Shown: positions 31,530 to 43,540, counted from the first letter of the stretch. The stretch is DNA of 64,000 nucleotides from Erinaceus europaeus (GCF_950295315.1 NC_080164.1:9304502-9368501), one strand, 5' to 3'. The notes: generated from the sequence alone by a model not told the origin. Made by a program: numbers and translations.

Positions 31530-34285
31530 GAATAGACCAAGGTTATGTCATATTTACCCTAGTGATGTCCATCAATAGTACAGATGTTCTGTAATGGGGC
31601 TGTACAGACATACAGGGTTCCAAACACAGCTGAAGACTTTGGAAGGCCAGGAGACTTCATGAAGCCTGAATGAGCAGAGCTGAGTCTCCAAAGACAAAAA
31701 CCACCCCAGAGGACCTGCACACGCCGAGGCCAAGAGCTTGGAGCACCTTGGGGTGCAGTTCAGGGAGGGCCAGACATGTGGGGGTGCTGGTGATGGAGCA
31801 GTAGAGTGGGTACCTACAGCTGGGTAGGAACAGAGGGACCAGAGCTGACACTTTCACTGACCCATGATGGACAGAAGCACCCGGAAACACATGACATTCA
31901 CATAAGCATTCGGGGCCACTTCCTCCCCAAAGTGGTGACTCTGGGAGCTCCTGAAAACCCTGGGGTCCAGCCCAGACACAGGAATGAGAGGAGCACAGGT
32001 CCATGGAGGGGGCTGCCTGCTAACCAGTGCCCTCTCCAGCCCCTGCTGTCTCCCTGCCAGTCAGTTGGGTCCCACACCACTGCTCTCCTGCCTCCTTCGT
32101 GCTCTGGATTCATATTTTCCTGACACAAACCATACCGAGTTTCAACACTTGGAGACTGCAGAGTAAACCATTTGTACATACCAGGTCTGGTAACACTTTA
32201 AATAATAGGCCAGTTAGTTAATGCTGCACTACAATAAAAATTCCCGTCCAAGTGTACATTACATCCTCATTACCGCCAAGTGATTTCAGCGTGATTAATG
32301 TTACCACAATAAATAGCTGAGAGATCACGGTAACCGCCAAGCTGCAGCTTCACACGAGGGCCCAGAGCACCCAGGCACCCCTCTTACCACATGGGGGGGC
32401 TGCTCCAGCGCCCCCCACCCCCTGACAAAATAGAGTTCCAGGAAAGATGGAGCAAGCCAGAGAGAGGACCTGAGCTCAGACAGCCCAGTGCATCAGAAGG
32501 CAACCTTGTCTCCAAAAGAAACACTGCATGCTGGGAGCTGGAACCCAGAGCCTTGTGTCCACGGGCATCCAGTCCACCTTCCTGGAAGAGATCTGGACAG
32601 GAGAGCAGGATAGTACTAGTCACCTTGGACAGCACCATGGGGGGGGGCTCTGGAAGGGCATAGCTCTCTCATGGAAACAGCAAAGGGGACGGGGGGGGGG
32701 CTCCTTTATCATTGCTTCATGTATGAAAAGCCCAGGCCTCTGCCTTCAGGAATCTTCCATCAGAGCTGGAAATAGAGGTAGATAGGGTGGTTGGCCAAAC
32801 ACAGGGGGATGCCATGTGTCTTCTCAGCAACTCAGAGACTTGTGTGGGGTGATGGAGAGGAGACTGCTTTGAAGTCTGAGAGGCTAACCTAGCAAACAAG
32901 CAAATACATTGTGAAGAATCAAATTAAAGGCAAGAGAACTTCACAAACTGTGGCAACCTGCCTCTCAGCCTCTGGGATATGGAGACAAGGTGACCTAAAG
33001 CAGCCTTAGGCTCATTCCTTGCCCTGTGAGCACATAGGCCCAACTCACACCCACTGATCAGATGCTTGAAGATTCTTTTGTGGCCAATGAAGGCCTGAGG
33101 TGACTGACTCTACTCCCTCAGGTGCTGACTTCCAGTTTGCAGTCTCCTCAGATTTGCTAAGGCAGTTCTGGCCATGATCACATGCAAGGACCTTCCCTGG
33201 GTTCCTCTGTATTCTGCTCAGTGCCTCAAATATAGTAGGAGCTTAGCACCTCTGGATGGGACATAATCCATGACAAAATCCACTGCTTCCAACATCACAG
33301 GCCCCTAGCTATCCCCTAATCAGTGTTTCTCAAAGCTCAGACCTTTAGGAATGGGCATCCAGATTGAGACTGGAACTCCAGACATCTCTGGAGCTGAGGG
33401 GGGGCTAGTTATCACTCTAAGTGGGGAAAGACCAGCTCAGAGTTTCCACAATGGTATCAAAAGCCAGCCTCTTTGATTAATGGAGCTGTTGGTTTGACCA
33501 GGACGTAAAGACAGAAGTGGTTCAAAGTGGGTGTTGACTTTTCAAACAACCAAAAATTCCAGGAGGGTGACAAAAGGGTCTGCTCGGTCATCGTGCTCTT
33601 TATTTATACTGAAAGCTAATTAAAGTCATTAGGCTTTTCTGTTCATTAAACAAACTTACTGGCTAGATTCCACGTCCGCAGAATTGCTGTAGAGAGCCTT
33701 GTGGAAATGAGGGCCTTGGGCCCCGCCAGAGCCCCACACCCAAACATCTTCTGAGTCAACTGTTCTCTGGAAAGAGAAGGAGATGGAACAGGACTGGGAG
33801 AAGGAACAGAAAAAACATTACACAGTTCCCCTTCTGCCTTTGTCCAATGTCCTGTGATGCAAGGCTAAGGCTTCTTTCACAAAGATAGTTGTTTGGGTGT
33901 TTCAAGGAGACTGTTCAGATTGATAAAACCAGGCACTCCTAGTACCCAGGGAAGATCAAGGTCCAGGAATAAAAATAAGACTTATTCAAGTGACCAATAT
34001 GTTCAAGTGTTGCTATGAAAACAAAAAAAAACCTCAGTGGAAAGAATGAGATTTGATTCTATAGCCGTTAACATTCAGTGAGCCGTTATGGGAGTGGAGT
34101 CTACAAGGTAAATCAGGAATGCTTGGATAAGTACCAAGAGATGTCAATCAGGGACCAGAGAAGTGTGAAAGTTTCTCTGTCTGGGTACAGGACAGCTCCA
34201 TAAACAGGGCAGTGAGTGACATCATTTCAGTGGCCAACTAGTCTGTCCCTCCACAGAAAGGTCAAAGTAGCACAACCAGAAATCG
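31530..34285. other. Longest repeat-poor interval
   Basis: About 2.75 kb with no recognised mobile element or gene. Short G-runs occur at 32391, 32640 and 32690. Two blocks, 32170-32340 and 33590-33690, are AT-balanced, contain taatta or taattaa-type sites and look unlike repeats. They may be conserved non-coding elements. I cannot test conservation from one sequence. Confidence 0.4.
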
Positions 34286-34289
34286 GTAA

Positions 34290-34735
34290 AGCCAGTGGTA
34301 TCAAAACTCTAGAAGACAGACCTTCCTCTCACAGAATCAATAAAAAGACACCTTTAAAATACTAGGAACCCCTTTATCTTACACAACATTGGAAAAACCA
34401 GCTCAAATGAATTAGTCTTAAACTTAACATCTGAAGCCTTAAAACTCCAAGAAGAAAACATAGGCCTTAGCATGGGCCTTGGCAATCACCTTATTTTTCT
34501 TTCTGACTGACCAAAGGAGCACAAGCAACAAAATCAATAACAATAATAATAATAAATAAACAAACCATGGAATCGCATCAAACAAAAAAAAAAGTTTCTG
34601 TCCAGCAAAAGAAACAACAAATGTAGACACAACTTATGAAATTGGAGAAAGTATTTGTAGACCATTTATTTAGTAAGGGGTTAATATATAAGGAACTATT
34701 ACTACCCCATGGCAAAAAAGAAAAAAAAGCTGGGG
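34290..34735 (+). mobile_element. Old L1 ORF2 fragment, left part
   Basis: Sense-strand ORF2 sequence that breaks off at the A-rich target near 34720-34735 and resumes at 40806, after the inserted younger L1. Confidence 0.7.
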
Positions 34736-34947
34736 GGGGGGGAGTAGAGCCAAGATGATGACTTGCAAGCAGAAGCTGGTGTGAGCTCCAACAAGGTGAA
34801 GCTTATGACCGGGGATTCTCTGGATAGGGTATGATACTGAGCCGTCAGCAGGAGGGTGAACAAAGGGTCCTAAGGGTGAGACCACTCTATAAAACCTAAA
34901 CGCACCAATCACAGACAAAGAAATTGAAACAGTTATTAAGAATCTTC

Positions 34948-35407
34948 CCAACAACAAAAGTCCTGGACCAGATGGCTTCACAAACGAATTCTACAAAACC
35001 TTCAGGAAACAGTTAATATCTATACTTTTGTATATATATTTATTTATTCTCTTTTGTTGCCCTTGTTGTTTTATTATTGTAGACATTGTTGTTGTTGCTG
35101 TTGATCTCACTGTTGTTGGATAGGACAGAGAGAAATGGAGAAAGGAGGGGAAGACAGAGGGGGAAGAGAAAGATAGACACCTGCAAACCTGCTTCACCAT
35201 CTATGAAGTGACTCCCCTGCAGGTGGGAGCCAGGGGTTTGAACCAGGATCCTTACTCCTGTCCTTGCGCTTTGTATCACATGAACTTAGCCCACTGTGCT
35301 ACCGGTCAGCTTCCAATATCTATACTTCCAACAACAAAAGTCCTGGACCAGATGGCTTCACAAACGAATTCTACAAAAACCTCAAGAAACAGCTAATACC
35401 TATACTT
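34948..35407 (+). repeat. 80-bp tandem duplication split by a SINE
   Basis: Copy 1 (34948-35027) and copy 2 (35328-35407) of the same ORF2 segment begin ccaacaacaaaagtcc and end with tatactt. A SINE lies exactly between them. The copies differ at a handful of positions near the 3' end. Confidence 0.85.
35028..35314 (-). repeat. tRNA-derived SINE, long type
   Basis: Complete antisense long SINE with a perfect 13-bp duplication, aatatctatactt, at 35015-35027 and 35315-35327. It is inserted at the junction of a tandem duplication. Confidence 0.9.
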
Positions 35408-37228
35408 CTAAAGCTCTTCCACAAGATTGAAGAAATAGGAACACTCCCTTACACTTTCTATGAAGCCAACATCACCCTGATACCAAAAGCAGATATGGAC
35501 ACAACAAAAAAGGAAAACTACAGACCAATATCCCTGATGAACATAGGTGCCAAAATATTAAACAAGATCCTGGCCAACTGGATACAGCAGTATATCAAAA
35601 AGATTGTTCATCACAACCAAGCGGGATTTATCCCAGGAATGCAAGGTTGGTTCAACATTTGTAAGTCAATCAATGTCATTCACCACATCAATAAAAGTAA
35701 AACCAGAAGCCACATGATTATGTCAATAGATGCAGAGAAAGCCTTTGACAAAATCCAACACCCATTAATGCTCAAAACTCGACAAAAAATGAGAATAGAT
35801 GGGAAATTCCTCAAGATAGTGGAGTCCATACATAGCAAACCAACAGCCAACATCATACTCAATGAATAGAAGCTGAAAGCATTTCCCCTCAGATCGGGGA
35901 CTAGACAGGGCTGTCCATTATCACAATTACTCTTCAAAATAGTATTGGAAGTTCTTGCCATAGCAATCAGGCAAGAGAAAGAAATCAAAGAAATACACAT
36001 TGGAAAGGAAGAAGTCAAGCTCTCACTATTTGCAGATGATATGATAGTATACATGGAAAAAACCTAAAGAATAGAGCGGAAAACTCCTATACGTTATTAG
36101 GTAATATAGCCAGGTTTCAGGCTACAAAATCAATGTACAAAAATCAGTGGCATTTCTCTATGCAAACACTAAAACTGAAGAAGAAGACATCCAGAAATCA
36201 TTACCATTCATTGTTGGAGAAAAATCAATAAAATACCTAGGAACAAAACTGACCAAAGAAGTGAAAGACTTGTACACTGAAAACTATGAGTCACTCTTCA
36301 AGGAAATAGAAAATGATAATAAGAAATGGAAAGATATCCCATGCTCATGAATTGGAAGAATAAATATCATCAAAATGAATAATCTCCCCAGGGCCATATA
36401 CAAATTTAATGTGATACCCATCAAAGTTCCACCAAGCTTCTTTCAGAGAATAGAACAAAAACTACAGTCATTTATCTGGTAAGAGAAAACACCTAGAATT
36501 ACCAAAACAATCTTGAGGAAAATAAACAGAAATGGAGGCATTATACTCCCAGATCTCAAACTATATTATAAGGCCATCATCATCAAAACATCCTGGTACT
36601 GGAACAAAAAAGGCACACAGAGCAGTAGAACACAACTGAAATCCCAGAACTAAACCCCCACACCTATTGACATCTAATCTTTGATAAGGCTACCCAAAGT
36701 ATTAAATTCAGGAAGGAGGCTCTCTTCAGTTAATGTTGCTGGGAAAACTGGGTTGAAACATGCAGACAAATGAAACTGAACCACCTTATTGCACCAGAAA
36801 CAAAAATCAACTCCAAATAGATCAAGGACATGGATTTTTTACCAGAAACTATCAAATACTTAGAGGAAAATATTGGTGGAATACCTTCCCACCTAAACCT
36901 CAAGGATGTCTTTGATGAATCAAACCCAATTGCAAGGAAGACTAAAGCAGAAACAAATCCATGGGACTACATCAAATTGAAAAGCTTCTGCACAGCCAAA
37001 GAAACTATCACACAAACAAGGAGACCCCTCACAGAATGGGATAAGATCTTCACATGCTGTATATCAGACAAAAGACTAATCACCAAAATATACAAATTCC
37101 TCAGCAAACTTAGCACCAAAAAAAGCACATGACCCCATCCAAAAATGGGCAGAAGATAAGAACAGAACATTCACTACAGAGGAGATCCAAAAGGCTAACA
37201 AACACATAAAAAACTGCTCCAGGTCACT

Positions 37229-37623
37229 TGTTAGTATGCTTCTAATTCTGCTTTTAAAAACCACTTCTGTTTCATTTGGTTTAATCCCCCCTGCTTAACA
37301 CTGTATTCTATTTACATAACCACTGTTAACAAGCACCACCCTCCCTCCAGGGCATTGGTGGTTCAGTGGTAGAATTCTTGCCTGCTCCGCCCCCTCTCCT
37401 TGTCACACCCTGATATTCACCAGTCACTTTTCTCTCCACCCTCTCTAAGTCACATCCTGTTCACACCCTACTTGGAAAGTATATATAAAGACAGGATTGT
37501 TCGTTTTAGTTTAGCTTAGCTTGGCTTAGATTGTGCTGCGTCCTGCATGAATAAAGAGATACTGCGTACAACCCAGCCATGAGTCCCGGGTCATCTGTCT
37601 CCACCCATGAAGCCAGCCCAACA
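37229..37623 (+). mobile_element. Solo LTR carrying a tRNA-Gly 5' half (copy 1)
   Basis: The 395-bp LTR runs from tgttag to cccaaca. It is flanked by gtcact (37223-37228) and gtcatt (37624-37629), a 6-bp duplication with one mismatch, and it splits L1 ORF2. It has a TATA box (tatataaag near 37482) and an AATAAA signal near 37550. In U3, positions 37352-37382 match the first 31 nucleotides of tRNA-Gly with one mismatch. It is closely related to the LTR at 39661-40103. Confidence 0.85.
37352..37382 (+). other. tRNA-Gly 5'-half-like segment in LTR U3
   Basis: It matches mammalian tRNA-Gly(GCC/CCC) from position 1 (gcattggtgg) to the anticodon region (ending ttcttgcc), with one change, C to T at position 28. 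It includes the A box. No 3' half, B box or T arm follows, so it is not a tRNA gene. The tRNA sequence is from memory. Confidence 0.75.
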
Positions 37624-39660
37624 GTCATTGATTGTCAGAGAAATGAAAATAAAGACAACATTGAGATATCACCTCACCCCTGTGAGACTGGCATACATCA
37701 AAAAGGACAGCAGCAACAAATGCTAGAGAGGCTGTGGGGACAGAGGAACCCTTCTGCACTGCTGGTGTGAATGTAAACTGGTCCAGCCTCTGTGGAGAGC
37801 AGTCTGGAGAACACTCACAAGGCTAGACATGGACCTTCCATATGACCCAGTAATCCATCTCCTAGGGGTATACCCCAAGGACTCCATAACACCCAACCAA
37901 AAAGAAATGTGTACACCTATGTTCATAGCAGCACAATTCATAATAGCTAAAACCTGGAAGCAATCCAGGTGCCCAACAACGGATGAGTGGCTGAGAAATC
38001 TTGGTATATATACACAATGGAATACTATGCAGCTATTGAGAACAATGAACCCACCTTCTCTGACCCATCTTGAATAGTGCTAGAAGGAATTATGTTAAGT
38101 GAGCTGAGTCAGAAAGATAAAAATGAGTATGGGATGATCCCACTCATAAACAGAAGTTGAGAAAAAAGAACAGAAAGGGAAACTAAAAGCAGGATTTGAC
38201 TGAATTTGGAGTAGGGCACCAAATAAAAACCCTGGGTTGAGGGTGAGGGGAGATATTCAGCTTCATGGGGGAGGAGTGGGGGAGTGATGGAGGGCAGAGG
38301 AGGTGGGATTGAACACAGTCTTTTGGTGGTGGGAATGGTGTTTATGTACACTCCTATTAATTTTTAGTCATTTAAATCACTATTTATTTAATATGAGAGG
38401 GGAAAATTGATTGCATGTCTCAAACCTTTTATATCACAGACTGAGTCTTTTTAATACATAGTCTTTTTAATACATAGGCTGATTCTTTGATATGCTAGAC
38501 CAGGGAGAACAGAAGCAACTGGTAGCACAACTATACACAAATAATGTCAAAGGACATAAATTATGATGATGCTGTGTTTGATACAGCAAACCCTAATAAA
38601 GGGATATTTCAAAGTTAACCCAATTGCCAAATAATGTGATTATAGCAATAACTATCTATTGTCTTCTTAAACCCTAAGACAACAGGAACCTCCCACTTCC
38701 TCATTAGAGCCTATATTTTTCCCAGGCCTGGAATCTCTAGGGTGGGGCTCACTTTCCTGCATGCTTCTCTCAAGTCATACCAAATGATATGCGTCTGCCA
38801 ACCCCAACCTAACCAAGCAAGCAGTACCACCTCAGCATGCTTCACTTCAGACTGTGTCCAGAGACTTCAGGTGTGGAATGTTAACCCTTCACCCTCATTA
38901 CTTGGGTGAGACCTTTCCTTTCATAGTATTCTCAAATTCCATTCCAGAAAGCTCACTTCCTAACAAAAATCCCAAAACCTAGATATAGACCAGGTCTCAT
39001 AAGGTAGAGCATATGTTCACATGTATCCATAAATTGGAGCAAAATATACACCTGAAAGCAAAAGTACACAATAGTCTTCAGTGAGTCAGTATAAAGTTCA
39101 TAATGAAATAGTGGCTACTTAGACTTAGATATCCTCCTCACCTACTTCCTATTACAGTCTCTCACTCACTCCAAAGCTAACCTTATCAAAGCAAGGACTG
39201 CAAAAGCTGAATAAGGGCAAGAGACTGGCATAATTTGATGATGACTCTTTAGTCACTATCAGGCCACCCCATCAGCTGGGGCCCTATTCGGGGAGTCCTG
39301 AGATTCCCAAACAGACATGATGGGCCTAGACCTCAACATAAATCCCTCTCTCTATTGTTACCAGTCGTATCTAGCAGAAACAACATAACAGACCCCTTTG
39401 TGGGCCCCTATAGGACCTTGCCTTCAACATGGATCAACAATGGTAGAGAATGTTCCATTCTCTGAAGGGAGGCTGGACAACACACTCTATGCCACACCTG
39501 AGCAAGAAGGGTCCGGATATTGGGGCAGCATGGAATGTTCCTACTTATGACCACAGAATGTGAGCTCAGATCTAAAGGGATGCAGAAGTCACATAAGCTC
39601 CTAAGCTGAATATGGGACCCAGATCACATCAAATTGATGGGTTTTACAATCAACAATATT

Positions 39661-40103
39661 TGTTGGTATGCATGAGACCCCTTCTGTTTCATTTGGTTTA
39701 AATCCCCCCTGCTTAACACTATTCTATTTACATAACCACTTCATTCTATTTACATAACCACTGTTAACAAGTTCCACCCTCTCTCCAGAGCATTTGTGGT
39801 TCAGTGATAGGATTCTCGCCTAATCTGCCCCCTCTTTGTCACACTCTGATTTTCACCAGTCACTTTTCTCTCCACCCTCTCTATGTCACATCCTGTTTCC
39901 AACTACTTGGGAAGTATATATAAAGACAGCATTGTGAGTTTTACAGTACTTTACCTTGAATTTAGCTTAGCTCGTCTTAGATTGTGCTGCGCCCTGCATG
40001 AATAAAGAGATACTGCGTACAGCTCAACCATGAGTCCCTGGTCGTCTGTTACCCGCCTGTGAAGCCAGCCTGGCGAAAACAACATAACCTGTCGAAAACA
40101 ACA
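39661..40103 (+). mobile_element. Solo LTR carrying a tRNA-Gly 5' half (copy 2)
   Basis: The 443-bp LTR runs from tgttgg to acaaca with a perfect 6-bp duplication, aatatt, at 39655-39660 and 40104-40109. It includes a TATA box (tatataaag near 39916) and an AATAAA signal near 40002. It carries a short internal duplication around ttctatttacataaccact (39722-39764). The tRNA-Gly-like segment is at 39790-39820. Confidence 0.9.
39790..39820 (+). other. tRNA-Gly 5'-half-like segment in LTR U3 (copy 2)
   Basis: Same position in the LTR as the segment at 37352. It differs from the tRNA at positions 6, 18 and 22 and has the tRNA base at position 28, where copy 1 differs. Taken together the two copies imply an ancestral exact match over 31 bases. 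Confidence 0.7.
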
Positions 40104-40805
40104 AATATTTATACACCTTTCCCATATTAGGGAACTATTCTCTTCCCTGATCCAGATTTCTGGTCCTTCTGCCAGCCATGATACCACCTCCCCAGACAAT
40201 AATTAAGATCCACCTGCATATCAGATTTCAAAGTCAGGTAAAAAAAAAAAAAAAGAAAGAAAGAAAAAGAAAAGAAGAGATAAAAACACTAGTATAGCCA
40301 CAGGCTCTTTGGAATATAACTAAAATATGCCTACTAGCTATCTACAAAATGGAGGGCCCCAACTCTTCATCTGCACTATTCCAGCCCTTAGGTCCATTAT
40401 TGGTCAACAACTTGCTTGGCTTTGTATGTTCACTCTCTTTTCAGCCACCAGGGTCCAGATGCCAGCATGATGCCAACCAGACTTCCCTGGACAGACAACC
40501 CCACCAATGTGTCCTGGAACTCCACTTCCCCAGAGCCCTTCCCCACTAGGCAAAGAAAAAGACAGGCTGGGAGTGTGGATCCACCTGCCAACACCCATGT
40601 TCAGCAGGAAAGCAATTACAGAAGCCAGACCTTCAACCTTCTGCATCTCACAATGATCTTGGGTCCATACTCCCAGAGGGATAAAGAATAGGAAAGCTAT
40701 CAGGGGAGGAGATGGAATACAGAGTTCTAGTGGTGGGAATTGTGTGAAGTTGTACCCCTCTTATCTTATAGTTTAGACAATGTTTCTTTTTTTATAAATA
40801 AAAAA

Positions 40806-40930
40806 AGAGATAAAAACTATTAAAAAGCAGACAAAGGAAATAAATAGACATTTTCCCAAAGGAAGAATATCCATAGCCAGCAGGTACCTGAAAAGATGTT
40901 GACCTGACAGCATGGAAGTGGCATCCTTGT
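40806..40930 (+). mobile_element. Old L1 ORF2 fragment, right part
   Basis: It continues the fragment that breaks off at 34735, reading the ORF2 'tgggcaaaggacatgaatagacat'-type region in diverged form. Confidence 0.65.
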
Positions 40931-40999
40931 TTTTGTTTCAGATCTAGGGGAAACTCTTTGTCCTTGGCAAATAGTCCTTATCACATTGAGTAAATTCCC

Positions 41000-42115
41000 T
41001 TCTATTTCTAGTTTCCTGAATGTTTTTCATTACGAGAGGGTGTTGGGCTTTATCAAATGCTTTCCTGCACCAATTGAAGTGACTATGTGGGGTTTTTGTT
41101 TCTTGGTTCTATTGATGTGGTATCACATTGATCAATTTTTCTTACGTTGAACCATTCTTGCATTCCTAGGCTAAATCCCACTTGGTCATGGTGCGTAATC
41201 CTTTTTATATACTTCTCTGTTCATCTCACTCATATTTTTGGAGAGTTTTTTGCATCTGTACTCCTAAGGCACATTGGTCCTTCATTTCCTTGTGATGTCT
41301 TTATCTAGCTCTGGTATCAGGTCAATATCAGGACTCATAGAATGCCCCCCCTCCTCTATTATTGAAAGAGTTTTCAGGAAGATTGGTGCTAATTCCACTT
41401 GAAATGTTTGATAGAATTCACCATGAAGCCATCTGGTTCTGGAATTTTCTTTGTTGGATATTTTTTGATGACTGATTCAATCTACTTTTTTTTTAAGGTC
41501 TACTCAGGTCTTCGGTGTTTTTCTTGAGTCAGTTTTGGTGACTTGTGTGTTTCTAGAATTTTTTCCATTGAATCTATGTTATCTAATTCTTTGGCATATG
41601 TTGATTTGTTGCATTCTCTTATAACTTTTATTCATAATACCCTCAATTCCATTTTTTACTTAATTTCTTTGTGTTACCTCTTTATGTTTCATCAGTTTAG
41701 CTAAAGGTCTGTCAATTGTGCTTGCCTTTTCGAAGAACCATACTTTGCTTTCATTGATTCACTCCCCATACTCTCCTTATTTTATGTCATGCATCTATAT
41801 CTTTGAACTATTCATTTTTTGTTTTACTACCAGAGCTCTGGCTGATGGTGGTGCTGGGGATTGAACCTGGGACCTGGGAGTCTCAGGCATGGGGGTCTTT
41901 TTGCATAACAATTGTGCTGTCTCCCCATCCTACTTATTTGATTTTATAGTTCAGTTTTGTCTTCTTTAATCTTTATAATTTCCATATACTTTTTCCTGGG
42001 TCATTACTGCTCCAGGCACTCAAGGTTTTGCACTTTCTTAACTCTTTGAGGTGAAACAAGGTTATTCATCTGAGATCATTTTATTTTACTATTTTTTGTC
42101 ATCTCTAGAGTTTCA
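41000..42115 (-). mobile_element. Old L1 ORF2 fragment, antisense
   Basis: The minus strand reads as L1 ORF2 from the RT core backwards toward the endonuclease. The region 41040-41200 matches the conserved ORF2 block found at 35600-35800. It is heavily mutated and interrupted by a small SINE. Confidence 0.7.
41825..41940 (-). repeat. Small tRNA-like SINE (type C)
   Basis: On the minus strand it has an A-box region and a B box of ggttcaatcccc type, like 7925-8065 and 51408-51520. Confidence 0.65.
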
Positions 42116-42116
42116 A

Positions 42117-42275
42117 TAAAACTTTTTTTTTCAGATAAAAAGATAGAGATAGAGATGGAGAGACAGAAAAACGTAACTCAGCACCACAGCTCCCTTCAGT
42201 GGGTTTGAGCTTGGGCCATGCTTATTACAAAGCAAGTCCACTAGCCAAGTGAACTATCTTGCCAGCTCTCTTTTT
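42117..42275 (-). repeat. Diverged SINE
   Basis: A T-run at 42123-42130 (antisense tail), a purine-rich region and a degenerate tRNA-like head near 42200-42270. Confidence 0.5.
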
Positions 42276-42399
42276 CTACGTTAAGGCACACTTGTGCCTC
42301 TGGGCTCTACCTCCATTATATCCAGCAGCTTCTATCATATTGTGGGTTTTTCTGTTTCCTGAAAGTACTATCTAAAGCTACTAGAAAAGAAAAAAGATA

Positions 42400-42762
42400 A
42401 TGATAATAAGCATCTAAACTGAGAAAGAAGTTGAGAAGATATAAGGTGATGAAGTAGGGAAAATGTGTACTAACCAGCTCCCACCACAACAAATCTACAC
42501 CAAAACAGGAATTAATCTAAAGATAGCCAAATTGGGGTAGAAGAAGTAAAATTATCTTTGTTCAAAATGATATGGCCTTATATATGCAAAAACCCAAAGA
42601 TGCAAAATTTCAAGAGTCAAATTCAACAAAGTTATACAGTACAATATCAATGTGCAGAATTCTGCTGTGCTCCAACATACAGAAAGAGAGAGAGAGAGAA
42701 CAATTTACAGTAGCAATAAATCTAGAGAAGGAAATTTAAGATTTATACACAGAAAACTGCAA
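42400..42762 (+). mobile_element. Old L1 ORF2 fragment
   Basis: The sense strand around 42545-42720 reads as the ORF2 segment after the RT active site (Lys-Leu-Ser-Leu... Gln-Lys-Pro-Lys-Asp-like), strongly diverged. Confidence 0.5.
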
Positions 42763-42960
42763 AGTGGGCAGTGGCACAGCTGGTAGAACACATATACAGC
42801 AGTGCATAAGGACCCAAGTTTAAGCCTCTGGTCCCCACCTGAGGGGTGAAGCTTCAACAGTGGTGAAACAGGGCTACAGGTGTTTCTCTGTGTCTCCCTC
42901 CATTTCTATCCCCCCTTCCCTCTCAATTACTTTCTGTCTCTGTACTAAATAAATATTTTT
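42763..42960 (+). repeat. tRNA-derived SINE, short type
   Basis: Head at 42765, B-box-like aagtttaagcct near 42816, body, CT-rich region and aataaatattt end. Confidence 0.8.
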
Positions 42961-43224
42961 AATTATAATATGTAGCTGAAGAAGATGGATTTATCATATA
43001 ATATTGAGGCATCCCATGTTCTTGGATCAGTATTTGTGTTAATGAGTGTTCATGAAATGGATTAGTGTCATGGCAACCATTAGTGTCATTAGTCAACCAT
43101 CGTATTGGAAGCAGTATAGATAACACCTGCTTCTCTAAAGGATTCCTGACACCCCCTGTCTCCACTAGGTTTCTAACTAGAAACTGAAGTTTTGAAATAC
43201 TTATTTACTGTGTGGATGCAGAGC

Positions 43225-43462
43225 AAGAGTGAGGGGGCCAAGTGGTGGTTTACCCCATTAAGTACACATATCATGTGCAAGGGCCTGAGTTCAAGGCCTG
43301 CAGGGGGACATTTCACAAGCGGTGAAGCCTGTTTTCACGTGTCTATCTTTCTCTCTCCCTCTCTATATCCCTTCCACTTTCAGTCCCCCTCTGTCTTGGG
43401 AACTAAAATAGAAATAAATAAAGGGGGAGGAGAGGCCTCTAGGAGTGGTGGATTAGGAAATC

Positions 43463-43540
<78 letters not shown>
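43225..43540 (+). repeat. SINE followed by TA and TG microsatellites
   Basis: SINE head and body (43228-43430), its extension (ggagtggtggattagg), then a pure TA run (43464-43505) joined to a TG run (43506-43538). Confidence 0.8.

Larger units (their letters stand above)
34905..38075 (+). pseudogene. L1 ORF2 remnant, RT core to C-terminus
   Basis: The best open piece is at 35264-35869 (201 codons) and includes [36 protein letters not shown] and the [14 protein letters not shown] block. The RT catalytic FADD is at 36029-36040, within [15 protein letters not shown]-terminal pieces lie at 36830-37132 and 37829-38077. Stops at about 35867, 36065 and elsewhere, a SINE at 35028 and an LTR at 37229 break the frame. 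No endonuclease region is present. Confidence 0.8.
38340..40800 (+). mobile_element. L1 3' UTR of the deleted LINE-1
   Basis: This is the most complete copy of the 3' UTR in the window and a reference for the copies at 0.6-5.2 kb and 21.6-24 kb. It contains a pyrimidine tract and cag near 40430-40443, in front of ccaccaggg, which resembles a 3' splice site. It ends with an A-rich tail. Confidence 0.8.
34736..40805 (+). mobile_element. Internally deleted LINE-1 with intact 5' and 3' termini
   Basis: It starts with a G-run and ccaagatg (34731-34760), a typical L1 5' terminus, then about 150 bp of 5' UTR. Near 34895 it jumps into ORF2 ([19 protein letters not shown]). From there it runs through the RT core and C-terminus to a full 3' UTR ending near 40800. 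A-rich sequence at both edges (near 34719-34733 and 40800-40817) is consistent with a target duplication, and an older L1 continues on both sides. Nested in it are a SINE, a tandem duplication and two solo LTRs. Confidence 0.75.

Noticed and set aside
37352..37425. A tRNA-Gly gene
   Set aside because: Only the 5' half is present; there is no anticodon stem partner, T arm or B box after it.
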